Part shown: piece by piece, positions 59,281-64,000 of the stretch
Layout of the letters: every line of letters starts with the position of its first letter
Position numbering within the stretch: the stretch's first letter is position 1
Source of the DNA: Mycteria americana
Lineage: Eukaryota > Chordata > Aves > Ciconiiformes > Ciconiidae
Length of the DNA: 64,000 nt
NCBI RefSeq assembly: GCF_035582795.1
Contig: NC_134367.1
Coordinates: 88,767,062-88,831,061 of the forward strand
Direction: 5' to 3'
Notes under the pieces: generated by a model
The model's input: the letters and a program-made list of their open reading frames with translations, nothing else
The model's database searches: none
What the model was told of the DNA's origin: nothing
Made by a program: the position numbers and the translations under genes

Positions 59281-60598
59281 ATTAAAGCCTCCCCGTCGCA
59301 GGACAGACCTCTTTGAGCAGCTGCCTCAGGTCATACCTGGCCCCAGCACACGGCCAAATAACCCACTGAAAGAGTCCGAGGAAAGGTGCCTTTGATTCAC
59401 CACACCAGGTCCTACAGGCATCCCTCTCTCCTCGTTCTGCTCCTACATCTCCCCCTGGATCTTTCTTCCATCTTCCGTTCAAAAATTGCTTAAAAAAAGA
59501 GAACAAAAGCGAGGGCCCTAGCACCTCAAGGAGGAGAAACCTGGCAGGGGGTCTCAGAAGCTGTATGGCTCCAGAGGTGAAAGTAGGAGGTATGAAACTC
59601 ACTGCCTCGCATAAAAATCAGCTCCGCTGTGTGGGAAAGCAGGACGGATGGATCTATATGGGACAGAGAGGAAGAGGTACACAGATGGCATGATACTGGC
59701 AGCTGGTGAGTAGAACTTGTACCTGGTGGGGATTATGCAGGTATTTCCTCCTGGATGACCGGAGGGGACTTCAACCCTGCCCTGTCAGGCAGCAGCAGTG
59801 TCTTATACGTGCAGCCTGCGCTCCTATAGCACTTCGTTTTCTTTGGAAGCCTCTCCTTCCCTAGCACTTTTTCAGTCTTCATCAATCACTGATGCTTCTG
59901 CACGCTATCTCCAGATTTTATGAAGATGGCTCCACAATCACGCCACCGTGCCCCCAGCAGAAGCTACGCGTGGAGGCGAGCTCATGCAGCCAGGGCCAGC
60001 ACGTGCCTCGCAGTGCTCTCCTCGCAGGACCAGAGTGGTGAGATGGACCGGAGAAAGCAAGTGCAGGAGGAAGACAAAGAGCAATACCATAACCCCGACT
60101 TGACCGTTCACCCTCTGTTCATGCAGACTCAGTCAGGAGGCAACTCCAGCTTCTTCTATAGCGTACATGCACAGCTAAAAGCTCTGAAGCTTAACAAAGA
60201 CTTGATGGAAAGGAAAATTTGAATTCTTCTAAACACAAAGCCCCAGTACAAACAGTCTGTACTGGAACTCGTGCATCTGAATCCTATATAAAGCTAAGCA
60301 CCAGCATTCAGGTTTTCTTTCTGCTCTTCAATACGTCCCAGGAAAATCAGGTACAAACCAATCACAGGGTCACGCTACAAGTGGCAGCTGTATGTCTTGG
60401 AGGTTGCTCATCAGAGTCCACACAAAAGGTAAGAAGGGCTCTTGGCCGCAGCAAGCACAGCAAAACTGCCACGGCTTCGCAGGTTTTAGTGCAAAAGAGA
60501 GTCTGTGAACCTTTGCTTCAGAGGGATCCGTGCTAAATTGGGTAACCAGCAAGATTAGGACGGCGGAGTCCGTGAGGAGCCTTTTCTGCTTTATTCTG

Positions 60599-60626
60599 GC
60601 CTATCTCACGAAGCCTATCTCACGAA
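60599..60626. repeat. 14-bp perfect tandem duplication
   Basis: The unit gcctatctcacgaa is present twice in direct succession without mismatch. The perfect identity suggests a recent slippage event, and the copy number could vary between individuals. Confidence 0.95.
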
Positions 60627-60833
60627 GGCTGATTTGACTGGGGAGAGGTGGGATAGGGGCTGCAAAAGCCTGTCTTTTTGGTTTCAGTGAGCACCTCTTA
60701 CTGAACCAGAGAGCTCGCAACATGCTCGTGAAGTTTCTCATAGGCACTGAAGACTATGTTTATATACATAAACCAATATCCTCCCCTTTATGGCGAATTT
60801 CTTCTAACCTTAGCTTTATCGCTGACTCCCATT

Positions 60834-60917
60834 CTCGTTTTCTTTCTCCTCTTCTTTCACCTCCATCCCTAATCTTTTTCTCCCTCTTCTACGTTTTTTT
60901 CTTCCCCACACATTCCC
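60834..60917 (+). repeat. Pyrimidine-rich tract
   Basis: About 84 bases mostly of C and T (for example ttctttctcctcttctttc and tctccctcttctac), ending in cacattcccag. It looks like an intronic polypyrimidine tract, but no exon can be placed after it. Confidence 0.75.
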
Positions 60918-61080
60918 AGGTGGGTGAGGGGAGTTGTTTTGGGGGTTTTCTTTCTTTGTTACAGGGAAATAAGGGGACTTCAAAGTTAGGAGGCCAGGGT
61001 GCTGAGTTCTTACAGCGTATTTACTGCGTGAAAAAAATCCACCTCACGGTCCGCCTCTGCTTTTTAATCTGAAGAGCTGA

Positions 61081-61900
61081 GATGATAAATGCCAATTGCA
61101 AAGACAGCTGGCTGTAATAGTTAATGTTTGTGCAACACTTCCCCTATCTAACCATTGTATCCGATCTTCACCACCAGAAACACGCGGAGCTGCTGCCACT
61201 GCCACCCAGACTGTCTCTGAGCGTGATGATTAATGAGCTCACAGCCCTATTTTGCTGTTGAAGTTAATGTTGCTTCCTGAGGGCAACACGCCTGATGAGA
61301 GAATTTGCAGCAGTCCATACGCTATATTGATTCAAAATGCCACTGTATGTTTTAATTAGCTTTTAACCATTAAAAAGTGGGGCTGGAAATGAAAATGGCA
61401 CATATGCTTATGCAGCACATGTCTGTACCAAAAAGGTGAGCATTAGGCCAAGTTATCGACCTGCATGCTGAGCTGCCACTGGCAGTTAAAACCCATCTTT
61501 GTGGCAGTTAATACATTTCCACGGCTTTTCCTTTTGTTAGCCTTATGCCAAATATCCACTTATATCTATTTTCAAGCCTTGAGGAACGCATTTTTTCACC
61601 CACGCTATCTTTTGAGAGTTATAACATGCTAGAAAAGTTTAATTTTGCGGAGTTGTGGTTTAGGAGCTAACATGAGGGAGTGGGCTCCGTTGAGGCCGGT
61701 GAGAAAGTGGTGTGCTGGGATGAAAGGCTGCACCGCAAGCCCCGCTTTGCACTGCCAAACGGTCTCTATTAAGTCATTGACAAGGTGATCGCTATTTCAT
61801 AATCTGTTTTGTACTTATCCTCCAGCATTTGGATATCGAAGGGCTGGCTGAAGCAATCACATGATCAGTAGCAGTTATTTTTGAGAACTCATGGGGCACA
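61081..61900. promoter_or_regulatory. Candidate conserved non-coding region
   Basis: About 800 bases of unique sequence without long open frames or repeats. It carries TAATTAG (61353-61359), gattaatgag (61228-61237) and several tgccaaat/ggcagttaa words. The density of homeodomain-type motifs, lack of CpG and lack of transposons suggest sequence under constraint. This is inference from texture only. Confidence 0.3.
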
Positions 61901-62244
61901 AGTGGCGGGTTATCCTTAAAAGAGGATGAAAAGAGAATTATGAGAGAGTCGTCAAACTTCATTTCTCAGAAAAATACAGGAACAAACAATGAGACATTTT
62001 AAAATTACCTAGAAGACAACAAGATGTGCAGTGGTCCACACTGATTTACCATGAATGAAGCACGTTAAACAAACCTGGTTCTTCTCTGAGACAGGGGCCT
62101 TGAGAGAAGGGGGGAGGTAATCGACACTACGTCTTGCCTTCAGCCAGGCTGTTCACCTCGCCCTACCTGATGCTCTTGTGACTGAACGAGGGAACACGGT
62201 TAAGCCAAAACTAACCAGTGGTTGCAGGGCTGGCTGAAAAGCCA

Positions 62245-63008
62245 TACACAAGGGACCGTTACCAAAGATTCACTGCCAAACTGAAGGGCTGTACTGAGTC
62301 CGGTTCTCCAGGTAGCTGTCCTAGGTTTGATGCAACTCAATTTTTTCATTAACGATACAGATAAACAGATTAAAAGCACAACTCTTAAATTTACAGATGA
62401 CACCAGCTTGGAATGAGCTGCAAGCACACCGGAGGAAAGATTATAATTCAAAATGGTTCTGGCAGATTGGAAAATGGCCTGAAAAAGCTGGGTGCATGGC
62501 AGACAGGATGAAAGCAAAATTCTCTGCTTCGGTAGAGATAATAAACTGTGTAAGAGCAGGATCAGCAGCCAGGGCATGGCGAAGAAGGATGTGGACCAAC
62601 TAGAAGACGAAAACAATGAAAAAAACCGTGAGAAACGTGACCTACAAGGAACACGTAGGGCTGTTTAACCTAAAGAAGACCAGGCTGGACAAGGTACGAC
62701 TGCCCTCCAGTACGCGAGCTATTAGGGTATGGAAGAAATAAACCCTTCAGCATGGCCGCTCTGGGTAGCACAAGAAGTAACAAGCTTCTTACAACAATAC
62801 TTGCAAGAAGACACCAGGAAAAACTTATCTCTGGAAAGGCTAATGGAGCGGTGGGAAGGATTGCCTGGGTGGACGGTGGGGTCTCCTTCACTGGAGATTT
62901 CCAAGAACAGGACAGGCCAGTGTTTGTCAGAAACAGCCCCAGATACAGATGATGCTGATAGGGGTCCAGGCAGGAAGATGAACCAAGTGATCTCCTGAAA
63001 TTCATTCA
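62245..63008 (+). mobile_element. Old CR1-clade LINE with decayed reverse transcriptase and intact-looking 3' end
   Basis: This is the longest transposon in the window. Phrases follow CR1 in order: gccaaactgaagggctg, ttttttcattaacgatacag, aaatttacagatgacaccag, gattataattcaaaatgg and cagattggaaaatggcctga. A deletion follows, and then gaaggatgtggaccaact, acgtgacctacaagg, gggctgtttaacctaaagaa and caggaaaaacttatctct. The 3' end has ggggtctccttcactggag, atttccaagaacagg and agtgatctcctgaaattcat. At 62390-62401 the codons read FTDD, the remnant of the (F)ADD catalytic motif of reverse transcriptase, but a stop follows eight codons later (TGA at 62414-62416). Internal deletions and stops make it non-functional. 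The copy is an ancient, strongly diverged CR1, older than the one at 42.6 kb. Confidence 0.85.
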
Positions 63009-63009
63009 A

Positions 63010-64000
63010 TCCTATTTATTTATTTGTTTCTACGTTACCCATGGGAGGTACGGAACTACTTCGTGCCTCAACTCCACACCAATGCAATAGAAGTATCAGG
63101 GGCCAAATTAAACAAATGAATGAAAATGACTTGCATTGAGCTTGGCTGTCGCAAACTGGTAATCACTTGGGGTTTGCAACTCATACAATTTATCATCTGT
63201 GCCTGCTTTATCACCAAAAGCAGGTATTTGCCAATCATAGGGCGGAGAAAATCAGATATTGTTGTCATGACTGAATGCTCTTAAATGCGTTTAAAGCTTT
63301 ACAGACTAGTTAGACATAATGTATATTTAAAATACTTAAAACCAGCAAAAGATCAGATTGAGGAAGGAGAGAAAGATGGTAGAACAGTGACACTGTGCAA
63401 GTTAGTTTAAATAAAGAATCTTATCAAATCCACTGACTACTTGTTCACATCTGTCCAAATATAACTTATGCCATATGTCCTACTATATAAGTCAGCTTGG
63501 AGGCAGGACACTTCCCTAAGCAGCAATTCACTTCCTGAGTCTGCTCTATCTTCTGGAGAATAGAGAGGGGGGAAAAAATGATACATCACAGAAAAATCTG
63601 AGAAACAAACAAAATAACCTTCTAAAAGCCTCTGGGAAATAAAAATCCTTTCTCTACCGTAACAGTATGGTTAGCTGAATCTTTGGTCTTCTCACATATT
63701 AGGAAGAGTAATCACAGAGATGCTGTTCTTACCATAAGCTGTCTTTGAGGAAAGCAGATGCCTCAGCTTTACTTCACCTCTTCAGTTTGCCAAAGTGGTA
63801 AACGTTCTCTTGCCGGTCACCTGAGTGACCATCCTCCCATCATGGAAACACAACTTATGGACGCAGCCTCTCAGGACAGACTCCCAGGTAGGGCCAGTCA
63901 ATCCCGCTACCATTTACGGGTCTCCAAGGCTTCGGTGCTACCCCGCGCAGCAGGCAGCAGAGGGGACGCCCAGCCCTGCCCAGCCACGGTGCTTCCCGCG
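63010..64000. other. Non-coding block to the end of the window
   Basis: AT-rich sequence directly behind the CR1 copy, becoming GC-rich in the last 100 bases (ccccgcgcagcaggcagcag, gcttcccgcg). No gene is recognised. The rise in CpG at the very end may be the edge of a CpG island that continues outside the window. Confidence 0.5.

Larger units (their letters stand above)
59290..61080. other. Non-coding block
   Basis: No gene is recognised. A perfect 14-bp tandem duplication lies at 60599-60626 and a pyrimidine-rich tract at 60834-60917. Short frames (59282-59602 minus, 59920-60222 plus, 60219-60536 plus) resemble no known protein. Confidence 0.6.

Noticed and set aside
1..64000. CRISPR arrays, operons, ribosome binding sites and bacterial mobile elements
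   Set aside because: None seen. The CR1 and MIR elements and the low coding density show this is vertebrate nuclear DNA.

Overview
The window looks like single-copy nuclear DNA from a bird or another sauropsid. The main evidence is its transposon content: one CR1 LINE 3' end with the typical GGACTAGATGATC / CCCTTCCAACT terminus (about 42.61-42.76 kb), two much older, decayed CR1-clade LINEs (50.60-51.11 kb and 62.25-63.01 kb), and one clear and one probable remnant of the MIR tRNA-derived SINE (47.55-47.68 kb and 32.39-32.46 kb). There are no Alu, B1/B2, L1 or ERV-type sequences that I can recognise. The low repeat density and the dominance of CR1 fit a bird better than a mammal. The species and chromosome cannot be named from the sequence.

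I find no protein-coding gene, rRNA or tRNA that I can support. Open reading frames are short (the longest is 176 codons, minus strand, 54.7-55.2 kb, in a GC-rich patch), overlap one another in several frames, and match no protein family I know. This is what chance gives in vertebrate intergenic or intronic DNA. A small exon or a lncRNA could be hidden, and a few splice-acceptor-like sites are listed as leads.

Layout: 1-12.7 kb is AT-rich and almost without CpG, with a perfect 22-bp palindrome (3071-3092) and a 22-bp tandem duplication (8229-8272). At 12.72-13.08 kb there is an abrupt GC-rich, C-skewed island. 13.1-27.5 kb returns to AT-rich sequence with short microsatellites and small inverted and tandem repeats. 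27.6-28.3 kb is GC- and CpG-richer. 28.3-38 kb holds several decayed palindromic repeat remnants, a MIR fragment, a long purine tract (35.15-35.23 kb), a CpG-rich promoter-like patch (35.49-35.64 kb) and a perfect 17-bp-stem hairpin (34.02-34.06 kb). 38-54 kb holds two CR1 copies, the best MIR, and an AT-rich stretch dense in homeodomain motifs (48.96-49.48 kb). 54.7-56.8 kb is GC-rich. 57-62 kb again has compositionally quiet stretches with POU/homeodomain motifs, and 62.2-63.0 kb is the longest old CR1. The last 100 bases become GC-rich.

No genes can be described as working together. If the window has a function, the most plausible one is cis-regulatory (a gene desert or large intron with conserved non-coding elements). 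That is inference from composition and motifs and would need a cross-species alignment. I did not find an obviously new biological system here.
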